This document shows, piece by piece, positions 16,133 through 25,183 of a stretch of 64,000 nucleotides of DNA; the stretch's first letter is position 1; each line of letters starts with the position of its first letter. This DNA is from JACVRW01 sp963751835 (GTDB lineage Bacteria; Actinomycetota; Thermoleophilia; Solirubrobacterales; Thermoleophilaceae). A program made the position numbers and the translations under genes. The notes under the pieces are model-generated. The model ran no database searches. It saw only the letters and a list, made by a program, of their open reading frames with translations, and was not told the origin of the DNA. Location: positions 124,001-188,000 of the forward strand of contig CAVVWD010000022.1 in NCBI GenBank assembly GCA_963751835.1. Direction: 5' to 3'.

Positions 16133-18243
16133 GCACGGCCGAAGCTCCGGCGCAGCCCCCGGGGCAGCGTGCCGGGGGCGGGCTCGCCAAGGAAGCCGCC
16201 TGGGCCTACCTGAACCTGGCCGTGCTGTGGACCTTCGCGGTGGCGCAGCCGCTCTTCGACCTGCTCAAGGACAATCCGGAGTTCTTCGCCGCGCGCGGCT
16301 CGTCGGGCTTCGACATCATCTCGTTCTCGCTGCTCCTCGTGGCGCTGCCGCCGGCGCTGCTGCTCGCGATCGAGCTGCTCGCCGGCCTCGCCGGAACGAC
16401 CGCCCGGCGCGCCGTCCACGTGGTGCTGCTCGGCGGGCTCGTCACGTTGATCGCGGCGCAGGCACTCAAGAAGGCGATCGAGAGCTCGGACCCGTTCCTG
16501 ATCGTGTTCTCGATCGCGATCGGCGCCGGCTTCGCGTTGCTCTGGATGCGGGCCGACCCGGTGCGCTCGTTCCTCAACATCCTCTCGCCGGTCCCGATCG
16601 TGTTCCTCGCGCTGTTCCTTTTCAGCGGCTCGATTTCGGAGCTCGCGTTCCCCGAGGACGCCAAGGCGCGCACCATCGGCGGCGTCACGCAGTCGAACCT
16701 GGTGGTCGTCCTCCTCGATGAGCTGCCCGCGAACACGCTCGTGAACGCGGAAGGCAAGCTCGATACCGAGCGCTACCCGGGCTTCGGCGAGCTCGCCGAG
16801 AACGCCACCTGGTTCGAGAACGCCTACACCGTCTACGACTCCACCGAGCGGGCGCAGCCGGCGATCATGGACGGCAACCTGCCCACGAAGGACAAGCAGC
16901 CGATCTCGGGCGATCACCCGAACAGCATCTTCACCCTGTTCGGGAAAACCCACCGGATGAACGTCTCGGAGGAGGCCACGACGGTCTGCTCGCCTGACCT
17001 CTGCCAGGACGAGCGCCTCGAAGAGTCCTACCCCGACCGCATGTCCTCGATGACCGAGGACCTCGGGCTCGTGTGGCTGCACGTGGTCGCGCCGCCAGAC
17101 GTGGAGTCCGAGCTCACGAGCGTGTCCGAGAACTGGGGCAACTTCGGGGGCGCGGCGGAGGACGAGGCTGCGGCCCCGACCCAGGACCTGGGGCCGCGCG
17201 CCCGGGCGGTCCGCGCCAAGCTCAACGGAGGCCGGCCGGCCCGCTTCCAGGAGTGGATCGACTCGATCAGCCCCGGCCGCCGGCCCGCCCTCAACTTCAA
17301 GCACACCCTGCTTCCACACGTGCCCTGGCAGTACCTGCCATCGGGCCGTCGCTACCGGCGCCAGCCCAACGACGTCATTCCCGGACTGTCGAATCAGGCC
17401 TACGAGGACCAGGGCCAGCTCGACGTCCTATTTCAGCGCCACATGCTGCAGACGCAGTTCACCGATCTGCAGCTCCAGAATCTCTGGGACAAGCTGAAGT
17501 CGGAGGGCATCTGGGACGACTCGCTGATCGTCGTCGCCGCCGACCACGGAGTGGCGTTCCCCAAGGACGACGTCCAGCGCAGGCGGCTCACCCGCGAGAC
17601 GGCCGCCGAGATCGCGCCGATACCGCTGTTCATCAAGGCTCCCGGCCAGAAGCAGGGCGAGGTCGACGACGCCTACGTCGAGACGATCGACATCCTGCCG
17701 ACGATCTTCGACATCCTGAACCTCGACCCCAAGGTCGAGATGGACGGCAAGTCGGCGTTCAGCGACGAGGTGCAGAGCCGCGACGAGCTGCGCTTCCTGA
17801 TCCGCAACAGCTTCGAGGTGCTGCGCATCCCGGCGGACGAGTTCGCAGCCGAGCGCAGGGTCGTGATCGACCGCAACCAGCGCCTGGTGGGCTCGGGCGT
17901 GGACGGTCCAGCGCGCCCGTTCCGGCTTGGCCCCAACCAGGAGCTGATCGGCAAGCCGGCCTCGGCGGCCGGGGAGCCGCTCGACGTCGAGCTCTCGTAC
18001 GCCGCCGAGTACAGGAACGTGGACCCCGCCACGGGGTACGTCCCCGCGCACGTCGTCGGCAAGCTGAACGGGCCCGATCAGCACCCGCGCGATATCGCGA
18101 TCGCGGTCAACGGCACGATCGTCGCCGTCGGGAACACGTTCGAGCTCGTGGAGGGTGAGGACGGCGAGCTCGTCTCCGTGATGGTGCCCGAGACGGCATT
18201 CCGCAAGGGCAGCAACGACGTGCAGGTCCTGCCGGCGCCCTAG
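16129..18243 (+). CDS. Membrane-anchored alkaline-phosphatase-superfamily protein (sulfatase-like)
   Basis: 704 residues. About five hydrophobic helices lie in residues 25-180, then an extracytoplasmic AlkP/sulfatase catalytic domain: LVVVLLDELPANTL holds metal ligands, YDSTERAQPAIMDG carries the likely Ser/Thr nucleophile, VVAADHGVAF is the DHG metal site, and FKHTLLPHVPWQYLP is conserved in the group. There is no C/S-x-P-x-R formylglycine motif, so a phospho- or glycerophosphotransferase (LtaS/OpgB-like layout) is as likely as a sulfatase. The ATG overlaps the stop of the kinase-methyltransferase gene. Confidence 0.78.
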   Translation: MSTAEAPAQPPGQRAGGGLAKEAAWAYLNLAVLWTFAVAQPLFDLLKDNPEFFAARGSSGFDIISFSLLLVALPPALLLAIELLAGLAGTTARRAVHVVLLGGLVTLIAAQALKKAIESSDPFLIVFSIAIGAGFALLWMRADPVRSFLNILSPVPIVFLALFLFSGSISELAFPEDAKARTIGGVTQSNLVVVLLDELPANTLVNAEGKLDTERYPGFGELAENATWFENAYTVYDSTERAQPAIMDGNLPTKDKQPISGDHPNSIFTLFGKTHRMNVSEEATTVCSPDLCQDERLEESYPDRMSSMTEDLGLVWLHVVAPPDVESELTSVSENWGNFGGAAEDEAAAPTQDLGPRARAVRAKLNGGRPARFQEWIDSISPGRRPALNFKHTLLPHVPWQYLPSGRRYRRQPNDVIPGLSNQAYEDQGQLDVLFQRHMLQTQFTDLQLQNLWDKLKSEGIWDDSLIVVAADHGVAFPKDDVQRRRLTRETAAEIAPIPLFIKAPGQKQGEVDDAYVETIDILPTIFDILNLDPKVEMDGKSAFSDEVQSRDELRFLIRNSFEVLRIPADEFAAERRVVIDRNQRLVGSGVDGPARPFRLGPNQELIGKPASAAGEPLDVELSYAAEYRNVDPATGYVPAHVVGKLNGPDQHPRDIAIAVNGTIVAVGNTFELVEGEDGELVSVMVPETAFRKGSNDVQVLPAP

Positions 18244-18244
18244 T

Positions 18245-18260
18245 GACCTAGACCTAGGTC
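18245..18260. terminator. Hairpin between convergent genes
   Basis: GACCTAG / CTAGGTC with a two-base loop, spanning the gap between stops at 18243 and 18254. The right arm includes the stop codon of the lipoprotein gene. Likely bidirectional. Confidence 0.4.
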
Positions 18261-18622
18261 TTGAGTTCGGCCAGGCAGTCCTCGACGTCCTTGAGGAGAT
18301 CCTCGGTCTCCTCGTGGACCTCGGGCTGCACGAACAGGAGCGCGGCGCCGATCTGCTCCGCGCCCTCGCCATCGCCCTCGAACGCTGCGGCCTCGGCCTC
18401 GCCGGCGGTGAGGTAGAAGCGAATGCGGGGACCGTCCTCGACGCCGTTCAGCACGATCTCGTCGTCGCCGTCCTCGCGTGCATCGACGCCCTTCTCCTCG
18501 GTGATGCAGGCGAGCGCCTTGGCCCGCGCGTCGGACTCGTCGCCGGCCGGCGCTGCGTCGTTGGAGCCGCAGCCGGCGACGACCGCGAGCAGAAGCGGGA
18601 GCAGCAGGAGCGGGCGCTTCAC
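18254..18622 (-). CDS. Small lipoprotein
   Basis: 122 residues. The signal peptide has a lipobox LAVVAGC, so the mature protein is probably lipid-anchored at an acidic GSNDAAPAGDESDA stretch. The rest is acidic and has two Cys (ACITE and EDCLAEL) that might pair. No known family. GTG 18622 is selected because TACCCT lies eight bases upstream and it starts right at the signal peptide; longer reading frames cross the GH2 gene. Confidence 0.75.
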   Translation of the reverse strand: MKRPLLLLPLLLAVVAGCGSNDAAPAGDESDARAKALACITEEKGVDAREDGDDEIVLNGVEDGPRIRFYLTAGEAEAAAFEGDGEGAEQIGAALLFVQPEVHEETEDLLKDVEDCLAELKT

Positions 18623-18630
18623 GGCCGCGC

Positions 18631-18636
18631 AGGGTA
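18631..18636 (-). promoter_or_regulatory. -10 box TACCCT
   Basis: TACCCT eight bases upstream of GTG 18622. It decides the lipoprotein start. Confidence 0.45.
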
Positions 18637-18654
18637 GTGGAAGGCGCCCGGGGC

Positions 18655-20646
18655 TCAGCGCAGCGGCCGGGTCTTGCGCCAGAGTTTCTGGATCGCGAAG
18701 TAGGACAGCTTGCGGCCGTTGTCCTCGTTGATCGGGCTCTTGTTGTGCCACGGCGGCGTGGCCCACTCGGGCGGCGCGCCGCCCAGCCAGGTCGGGTCGA
18801 CGCGGAAGTCGCGGAGCGCCCAGTGGATCGAGCCGTAGATGTAGGGCTTGGACGCGTGGACCGCGATGTGATCGCTCACGAACTTGCGCTGGAACTCCTC
18901 GCTGCCGGGCTGCTCTACCGGCCCCCGGCGCGATGCCTCGGCGCCGAACTCGGTGATAACGAGCGGCAGCTCCGGATTTGCGGCATGTAGCTGGTCGAGG
19001 AAGCCGGGCAGCTCGTCGATCGTGGTCGGGGGACGCACCAGGTCCGCCCGGTAGGAGTCGTACCAGCCGAAGTACTCGTTGACCCCGAGTACGTCGAGGT
19101 AGCGGAAGGCCGGATCGCTGAGCGGCTCGCCGACGCGTGACTGGCGATCGATCGCGATCAGGTGCGTGTCGTCCATCTCGCGCACGGCCGTCGAGGTGTC
19201 CTTGATGTAGCTCTGGAGGGCCGAGCCGAAGGCGCCGAGCTCCGGGCGGTTGCCGGCGGGCTCGTTGGCGAGCGACCAGGTGAGGATCGACGCGTGGTTC
19301 AGGTTGTTGCGCACGGTCAGCAGCGCGGCGCGCTCGGCGGCCGGCCCCACTCGTCCCCACAGCGTGTTCGGGATCTGGTAGACGGGCGCCTGGACCCAGT
19401 AGAGGATCCCCGCGCGGTCGAAGGCCTCGATGAACGCCGGATGCAGCGGGTAATGCGAGCGCGTTACCGTGCCGCCGAGGCTGCGCAGGCGCCCGACGAG
19501 CTGCCTGCGCGTGCCCGGGCTGAGTGCCGCGCCCTCCTCCTTGTCGTCCTCGTGGATGCTCGCGCCGCGCAGGTTGAGCCTGCGTCCGTTGAGGAGGAGC
19601 CGGCCGCCGGACGCGACCTCGAGCTTCTTGACGCCGAAGGTCACGCGGTAGGTCGACTTGCGCTCGCCGTCCGTTATGGCCGCGACGGAGAGGTCGTAGA
19701 GGCTCGGGCGGCCCGGCTGCCAGAGCTTGGGGCGCTCGATCGTGAATGTGGTGCTGAGCTCGCGGGTCGCCCCGGCGCGGACCGTCTGCGAGTCGGTCAG
19801 GATGCGCTCGCCCGCGATGTTGAGCGCGAGCGTGACGTCGCGGTCCGTCGTCGTGATGTTCCTGATCTGCGCCCGTACCTCGACCTTCGCGGGGCCACGT
19901 AGCCTGCGCAGCCGCGGCAGCACGTGGACGTGCTCGACGTCGACCGTGTCGACGTGGCGCACGTACACCTCGCGCGACAGGCCGCCGAAGTTCCACCAGC
20001 CGCCGCTGCCGAAGCCGTTGAAGGCCGCCGGGCGCCAGTGGGTGAGGTCCGTGTTGCTGCGCAGCGAGGAGACCTGCACGACGAGCGTGTTGCGGCCCTT
20101 CTTCAGGCCGCTGAGGTCGGCCTCGAAGGGGAAGAAGCCGATCTGCCCGCCGATCACCTTCCCGTTCAGCCAGACCTTGGTGCGGTAATTCGAGCCCTCG
20201 AAGCGCACCTTCCAGAGCTCGAGCTTGCGCTCCCTCTTGGTGGGAGCCTGCGGAAGGGTGAGCTCCTTGCGATACCAGCCCACCGAGGATTTGTTGAAGA
20301 GCGTGTCTTGCGCGTTCCAGTTGTGCGGAACGTTGATCGCCGACCAGCCGGTGAGATCGCGCTGGGCGTACCAGCCCTGGGCGGCCCCGACGGGTGGGAA
20401 CGTGTCGTCCTGGCGGAAGTACCAGGTGCCGCCGAGGAGCTGGCGGTCGATCTGACCTTCCCTGATCAGCGGCTTGCCGCCGGGGCGCTCGACCTTCAGC
20501 TCGGGCGGGGGCGGGGAGGGCGGAGGCTGCTGCGGCGCCGGCGTCCCGCTGGGCGGGCCGGGGACGCCGCCCTGGGCGTGTGCGCTCGCGGGGACGACCG
20601 CTGCGGCGGCGAGGCAGGCCAGGATGGTCGGTCGGCGGAGGCGCAC
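18655..20646 (-). CDS. Secreted glycoside hydrolase family 2 enzyme
   Basis: About 663 residues. A signal peptide (MRLRRPTILACLAAAAVVPASAHAQ) is followed by a Pro-rich linker, a jelly-roll sugar-binding domain (WSAINVPHNWN, GWYRKELTLP, VWLNGKVIG), an Ig-like domain and a TIM barrel. The acid/base is Glu in WSLANEP (about residue 460) and the nucleophile is Glu in VITEFGAE (about 565). This is the architecture of bacterial beta-galactosidase, beta-glucuronidase or mannosidase enzymes; the substrate is not clear. GTG 20646 is chosen for its fit to the signal peptide; upstream ATGs would add about 47 basic residues. Confidence 0.88.
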   Translation of the reverse strand: MRLRRPTILACLAAAAVVPASAHAQGGVPGPPSGTPAPQQPPPSPPPPELKVERPGGKPLIREGQIDRQLLGGTWYFRQDDTFPPVGAAQGWYAQRDLTGWSAINVPHNWNAQDTLFNKSSVGWYRKELTLPQAPTKRERKLELWKVRFEGSNYRTKVWLNGKVIGGQIGFFPFEADLSGLKKGRNTLVVQVSSLRSNTDLTHWRPAAFNGFGSGGWWNFGGLSREVYVRHVDTVDVEHVHVLPRLRRLRGPAKVEVRAQIRNITTTDRDVTLALNIAGERILTDSQTVRAGATRELSTTFTIERPKLWQPGRPSLYDLSVAAITDGERKSTYRVTFGVKKLEVASGGRLLLNGRRLNLRGASIHEDDKEEGAALSPGTRRQLVGRLRSLGGTVTRSHYPLHPAFIEAFDRAGILYWVQAPVYQIPNTLWGRVGPAAERAALLTVRNNLNHASILTWSLANEPAGNRPELGAFGSALQSYIKDTSTAVREMDDTHLIAIDRQSRVGEPLSDPAFRYLDVLGVNEYFGWYDSYRADLVRPPTTIDELPGFLDQLHAANPELPLVITEFGAEASRRGPVEQPGSEEFQRKFVSDHIAVHASKPYIYGSIHWALRDFRVDPTWLGGAPPEWATPPWHNKSPINEDNGRKLSYFAIQKLWRKTRPLR

Positions 20647-20884
20647 GGGCAAGAGGGAACGGCGAGCAGGGTAGCGACGGCTCCCGCGGGAAAACACCGC
20701 GAGGCAAGGATGGTTGCGGTGTCGGGTGTCGGTGCCGTGCCGGATTGCCATTGGGTTCGCTCGGGTACGACTGCTACCGTGATGCACCGCGACCGGCGTC
20801 CCGGGGCCGGTTCGCCTGCGACTTAAACCGCCCGCTCATGGGCGCGTCCGCCGGTCGAGGCGGGCCCGATCCTTTCGCCAGTCC
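20647..20884. other. Divergent intergenic region, about 240 bp
   Basis: Separates the GH2 gene from the membrane gene at 20885 and is the largest gap between genes. It contains two small GC-rich hairpins close to the right-hand gene (CGCCC-gctcat-GGGCG near 20847 and CCGCC-ggtcga-GGCGG near 20860) and TAnnn boxes on both strands (for example TACCGT near 20775). I see no RNA gene or convincing operator. Confidence 0.4.
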
Positions 20885-21925
20885 ATGAACCGACGCTTCG
20901 TGCTCATTCAAGCCCTCGTTTCACTAGTCGCGCTGGCGGCAGTGGTCTGGTGGGCGACCAAGCAGGAGGCGCCGGAGCTTCCGAGCGGCGCGGAGGAAAT
21001 CACCTGGCTCGTGGCCGCGCTCGGGCTCTACGTGCTCGCCACCGTCGTACGGGCCGAGCGCTGGCACCGGATCCTCGAGATCACCGGCGTCCAAGCGCGC
21101 CGCCGCGACTGCTACGGGCTCACGTGCGTCGGCTACATGGGCAACAACGTGCTCCCGGCGCGCGCCGGCGAGGTGCTGCGAGTGGTCCTGCTCTCCCCGC
21201 GCTGCGACGCATCGAAGCGCTCCATCGCGGGCTCGATCGTGGCCGAGCGGATGCTCGACGTGATCGCGCTCGCCGTGGTCTTCGTGGTCACGGTCTACGG
21301 AGTGCTGGGCGCCGATGTGCTGCCCACGAACCGGCCCATCCTCATGGCCGGCATCATCGGGCTTGCGCTGATCGGTCTCGCGCTCGTCGTCTGGGTCCTG
21401 CGCCGCCACCACTTCTTCGAGCGCGTGCGCGACTGGCTGCGCCCGATCGCGGACTCCCCGCGGGCGCTGCTGAGCCTGAACGGGGTCGTGCTGCTGGCGG
21501 GCACTTTCGTGCTCTGGGCCTTCGAGGCGGCCGTCTACCTCGCCGTCGCCCGCTCGGTCGACCTCGACATCAGCATGACCGGCGCGCTCTACCTGGTGGC
21601 GCTCACGAACTTCGTCGCCGCCCTTCCCGCCGCGCCGGGGTCGATCGGCACCTTCGACGCCGCGGTCGCCTGGGGCGCCAAGCGGCTCGGGGCGAGCGGC
21701 TCGGCCGCCGTCTCCTACCTGATCATGCTGCGCTTCGTGCTCTACGTGCCGATCACGGTGGTCGGCTTCATCATCCTGGTCGTCGGCTACGGCGGCTGGT
21801 CGAAGCTGCGCGAGGCGCTCCGCACCGAGCGGGAGGTCATCGAGGCCGGCCCGCCGCCGCCTCCGCGTCCCGTCCAGCCCACGCCCCAGCCCCAGCCCTC
21901 CGGCGCAGAGGCGCCCACGCTGTAG
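20885..21925 (+). CDS. Lysylphosphatidylglycerol-synthase-like membrane protein (AglD/UPF0104 family)
   Basis: 346 residues with about eight hydrophobic helices. GYMGNNVLPARAGEVLR and LPAAPGSIGTFDA are the family hallmarks of the integral-membrane flippase-like domain of LPG synthases. There is no C-terminal aminoacyltransferase domain, so it is the stand-alone form seen in glycan clusters, proposed to move or transfer polyprenyl-linked sugars. The C-terminus is a Pro-rich tail. It is followed after 11 bases by the GT-C-like paralogue, suggesting they act together. Confidence 0.85.
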   Translation: MNRRFVLIQALVSLVALAAVVWWATKQEAPELPSGAEEITWLVAALGLYVLATVVRAERWHRILEITGVQARRRDCYGLTCVGYMGNNVLPARAGEVLRVVLLSPRCDASKRSIAGSIVAERMLDVIALAVVFVVTVYGVLGADVLPTNRPILMAGIIGLALIGLALVVWVLRRHHFFERVRDWLRPIADSPRALLSLNGVVLLAGTFVLWAFEAAVYLAVARSVDLDISMTGALYLVALTNFVAALPAAPGSIGTFDAAVAWGAKRLGASGSAAVSYLIMLRFVLYVPITVVGFIILVVGYGGWSKLREALRTEREVIEAGPPPPPRPVQPTPQPQPSGAEAPTL

Positions 21926-21936
21926 CACCCGCCCGG

Positions 21937-23574
21937 ATGCGGGTATCCGCCCCACAACTCCGGCTCCTGCGCACGCGGGAGGTCGCGTCCCCGGCCGCCC
22001 CGGACGCTGCGCAGAACGGCGCCGGCCGCGAGGCCCCCCGCCGCGCGCGAGACCGTTACGGCGTCCAGATCGCGTGGATCATGGCCGCCTGCCTGGCGAT
22101 CGCGGCGGTCACGCTGCTGTGGCCGTCCACGCCCACCTATGACCCCTGGGCGTGGATCCTCTGGGGCCGGGAGATCACCGAGCTCGACCTGGTGACCGAG
22201 GGCGGTCCGTCGTGGAAGCCGCTGCCGATCCTGTTCACCACCCCGTTCGCGCTCTTCGGCGACGACCTGGCGCCCTATCTGTGGCTGTGGGTGGCACGTG
22301 CGGGCGGGCTGTTCGCCTGCGTGATGGCCTACCGCTTGGCCAGCCGCCTCGTGGGCGGCGGGATCTACGGAGTGCTCGCCGGGGTCTCCGGCGGCGCCGC
22401 GCTGTTCGCGAGCAACAAATACGTGCGCGATGCCGCGCTCGGCAACTCGGAGCCGCTGCTCGCCGCCGTGGTGCTGTGGGCCTTCGAGCGCCATCTGGAC
22501 GGGCGCCGCGACCACGCTCTCTACCTCGGGGTCGCCGCGGCGCTCCTGCGCCCGGAGGCCTGGCCCTTCCTCGCCCTCTACTGCCTATGGCTCTGGTTCG
22601 CCGAGCCGCGCCTGCGGCTGCGGATGCTGGGCTTCGCCGCGTTGATCCCGGCGCTGTGGTTCCTCCCCGAGTGGTGGGGAGCCGGGGACCCGTTCCGCGC
22701 CGGCTCCCGGGCCAACGCGCCCAACCCGGGCAGCGCCGCGTTCGCTGAGTCGCCGGCTGTCGAGCTCTTCAAGCGCTTCTCGGAGAGCACGATCGCCCCG
22801 GTCGAGCTCGGCACGCTGATCGCTGTCGGGGTCGCCGTCGTCGCCTGGGTCCGCCGGCGCGCGCAGGGCGCGGTGCTCGCGCTCGCCATCCTCGGGTTCT
22901 CCTGGTTCGCGCTGGTGGCGGCGATGACGGAGGCGGGGTTCGCCGGCAACCAGCGCTACCTGATGGTCACGACAGCGGCCGTTTCGGTGCTCGGCGGGAT
23001 CGGCGCCGTGCGGCTCCTGCAGGGGGTCGAGTGGGCTGGACAGAGGGTGTTCGGGACCGCCCGCGCCGGCGCCATCGCGGCCGGTGCCGCGTTCGTTGCG
23101 GGGATCGCGATCTCCTCACCGACGATCGTCGCGAAGGCCGATAACACGGCCCGCGTGCAGGGCGGGCTCGAGCACGAGGCCTACCTGTGGCACGACCTCA
23201 AGGCGCTGATTGACGAGAACGGCGGCAAGGAGCGGCTGCTTGCCTGCGGCGGCATCTTCAGCGGGCCGTTCCAGACGCAGATGGTGGCCTACGAGCTCGG
23301 CGTGCACGGCATCAACGTGGGCTGGAAGGAGACGCCGCCACCGGGGGTCCTCTTCCGCACCCGCACCGTGCCCGACGGGCCGCTCGTGACCAAGCCGACC
23401 GACGACCGCTACCGGCTCGTCGACCAGCACGGCAAGTGGCGCCTCCTGACGGTGCCGCCGGAGGGCAACCCGGAGGGCGCATGCCCGGCGGCGAGCCCCG
23501 ATGTCCCCACCGCCCCCGCCCCTCCGGGATCCGGGCTGGGCAGGCAGCCGACGAGGGCAATTGGCCAGGACTGA
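21937..23574 (+). CDS. Polytopic GT-C-like membrane protein, paralogue 2
   Basis: 545 residues. A basic N-terminal tail of about 45 residues precedes about ten membrane helices. It shares YDPWAWILWGRE, GGPSWKPLP, HLDGRRDHAL and LLRPEAWPFLALY with the protein at 12852. It carries a C-terminal extracytoplasmic domain ending in a Pro/Ala-rich tail. ATG 21937 lies 11 bases after the previous stop; the internal ATG at 22081 would remove the tail. Probably a polyprenyl-phosphate sugar transferase or related envelope protein; the reaction is unknown. Confidence 0.7.
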   Translation: MRVSAPQLRLLRTREVASPAAPDAAQNGAGREAPRRARDRYGVQIAWIMAACLAIAAVTLLWPSTPTYDPWAWILWGREITELDLVTEGGPSWKPLPILFTTPFALFGDDLAPYLWLWVARAGGLFACVMAYRLASRLVGGGIYGVLAGVSGGAALFASNKYVRDAALGNSEPLLAAVVLWAFERHLDGRRDHALYLGVAAALLRPEAWPFLALYCLWLWFAEPRLRLRMLGFAALIPALWFLPEWWGAGDPFRAGSRANAPNPGSAAFAESPAVELFKRFSESTIAPVELGTLIAVGVAVVAWVRRRAQGAVLALAILGFSWFALVAAMTEAGFAGNQRYLMVTTAAVSVLGGIGAVRLLQGVEWAGQRVFGTARAGAIAAGAAFVAGIAISSPTIVAKADNTARVQGGLEHEAYLWHDLKALIDENGGKERLLACGGIFSGPFQTQMVAYELGVHGINVGWKETPPPGVLFRTRTVPDGPLVTKPTDDRYRLVDQHGKWRLLTVPPEGNPEGACPAASPDVPTAPAPPGSGLGRQPTRAIGQD

Positions 23575-23579
23575 CTCAC

Positions 23580-23585
23580 TACGAT
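23580..23585 (+). promoter_or_regulatory. -10 box TACGAT
   Basis: TACGAT 11 bases before GTG 23597 and immediately after the preceding stop. Confidence 0.3.
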
Positions 23586-23596
23586 CCGAACGCCCC

Positions 23597-25183
23597 GTGG
23601 CAAGCGTCGCCTCCCCACGCCCACGAGCCCTTCCCAAGCTGGGCTCGCTGCCCGGCAGCTTCGTGCTGCCGGCTGTCGTGCTGCTCGGACTCTTCGTGGT
23701 CTCGCTCTACCTGCGCACCAACTCGCTCGGCGAGTCGCTCTGGATGGACGAGGGGCTCTCGATCGGGATCGCCTCGCAGCCGCTGCTCGACATCCCGGGC
23801 GTGCTGCGCGTGGACGGCTCGCCGCCCCTCTACTACATGCTGCTCTCTGCCTGGATGGACGTGGTCGGGGACGGGCCGGCCGACACACAGGGTCTCTCGG
23901 TGGCGATCGCGCTGCTCTCGATCCCGGGCGGCATGTGGGCTGGCTGGAGCCTGTTCGGCCGCCGCGCCGGTCTGATCTGCGCGGCCCTGTGCGCGGTCAA
24001 CCCGTTCCTGACCGCCTACGCGCAGGAGACCCGCATGTACTCGCTCATGCTGGTGCTCTCGCTGCTCGCCACCGCCGCCTTCCTGCACGTGTTCGCGTTC
24101 GGGAGGCGCGGCTACCTGCCGCTCTTCATCGTTCTGCTCGCGGCGATGCTGTACGTGCACAACTGGGGTCTCTTCCTCGGGGTCGGCCTCGCCTGTGCGC
24201 TGGTGCCGTGCTGGTACGTGTCCGAGGTGCGCTCGAGCTTCTGGAAGGACGCCCTGATCGGCTTCGGAGGCGCCGGTCTCCTCTACCTGCCGTGGGTGCC
24301 CACGCTGCTGCATCAGATCCAGCACACCGGGGCGCCCTGGCTCAACCCGCCGAACTTCGGGGCGCCGGTCCAGATCACGAAATCGCTGCTCGGAGGTGGC
24401 ACGCCGACGGTCGCGCTCCTGCTCGCCGGGGGCACGGGGCTGGCCGCGATCCTGCAGCGGCGGGTGGAGGACAAGGAGCGCACGGCGCTGATCGCGGGTG
24501 CCGTGATCGTGCTCGCCACGCTGGCGGTGGCCTGGCTCGTGTCGCAGGTTTCGCCCGCCTGGACCACCCGCTACCTCGGCGTCCTGCTCGGCCCGATGCT
24601 GCTGATCGCCGCGCTCGCGCTGGCGCGGGCCGGCGTCCTCGGCCTCGCGGCGCTCGCGATCATCCTCGTGATCTGGGCGATACCGCGTTCGTACGGCCTC
24701 GAGAACAAGTCGAACGCCGCGGATCTCCGCAAGGCCGTCGTGGGCGAGAATCTCCTGCGCGAGGGCGACCTCGTGATCTCGATGCAGCCCGAGCAGGGGC
24801 CGCTGCTCGCCTACCACTTCGAGAGGCTCGGCGGCTCGCCCGACCTGCGTTTCGCGAGCCCGCTCGGGCTCGTCGACAACGACCGCGTGATGGACTGGAC
24901 CGACGGTGGCGAGCGCATGGAAAACGCCACCGTTGCGAAAAACCTGGACCCCCTCGTTGATAGCCTGCCCGACGGCGGGCGGGTCCTCATCGTGCACCCG
25001 GTGACGCAGCGCGCGGACGACTGGGACGCCCCCTGGACCCAACTCGTGAGACGCCGCTCGGCGCAGTGGGGCGCCGCTCTCGCGCAGGACCCCCGCCTCG
25101 ACCGAGTCGCTGTCGTGCCCCCCAACTACCGCCGCGCCACGCGCATCGGAGTCCGTGGCGTCGTCTATGAGAAGACCGGATGA
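23597..25183 (+). CDS. GT39-like membrane glycosyltransferase
   Basis: About 528 residues, roughly 12 hydrophobic helices. The first loop SLWMDEGLSIGIA holds the acidic catalytic-type residues of dolichol/polyprenyl-phosphate mannosyltransferases and PMT_2/GT39 proteins. AQETRMYSLM is a common motif in the same group. The C-terminal soluble domain of about 130 residues ends RGVVYEKTG. GTG 23597 follows the previous stop; TTG 23561, with GAGGG before it, is an alternative that overlaps that gene. The stop overlaps the ATG of the flavoprotein. Confidence 0.78.
   Translation: MASVASPRPRALPKLGSLPGSFVLPAVVLLGLFVVSLYLRTNSLGESLWMDEGLSIGIASQPLLDIPGVLRVDGSPPLYYMLLSAWMDVVGDGPADTQGLSVAIALLSIPGGMWAGWSLFGRRAGLICAALCAVNPFLTAYAQETRMYSLMLVLSLLATAAFLHVFAFGRRGYLPLFIVLLAAMLYVHNWGLFLGVGLACALVPCWYVSEVRSSFWKDALIGFGGAGLLYLPWVPTLLHQIQHTGAPWLNPPNFGAPVQITKSLLGGGTPTVALLLAGGTGLAAILQRRVEDKERTALIAGAVIVLATLAVAWLVSQVSPAWTTRYLGVLLGPMLLIAALALARAGVLGLAALAIILVIWAIPRSYGLENKSNAADLRKAVVGENLLREGDLVISMQPEQGPLLAYHFERLGGSPDLRFASPLGLVDNDRVMDWTDGGERMENATVAKNLDPLVDSLPDGGRVLIVHPVTQRADDWDAPWTQLVRRRSAQWGAALAQDPRLDRVAVVPPNYRRATRIGVRGVVYEKTG

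Noticed and set aside
18254..20707. An 817-codon minus-strand frame covering the GH2 gene
   Set aside because: Only its last 122 codons (lipoprotein) look like protein; the rest is a shadow of the in-frame GH2 gene.
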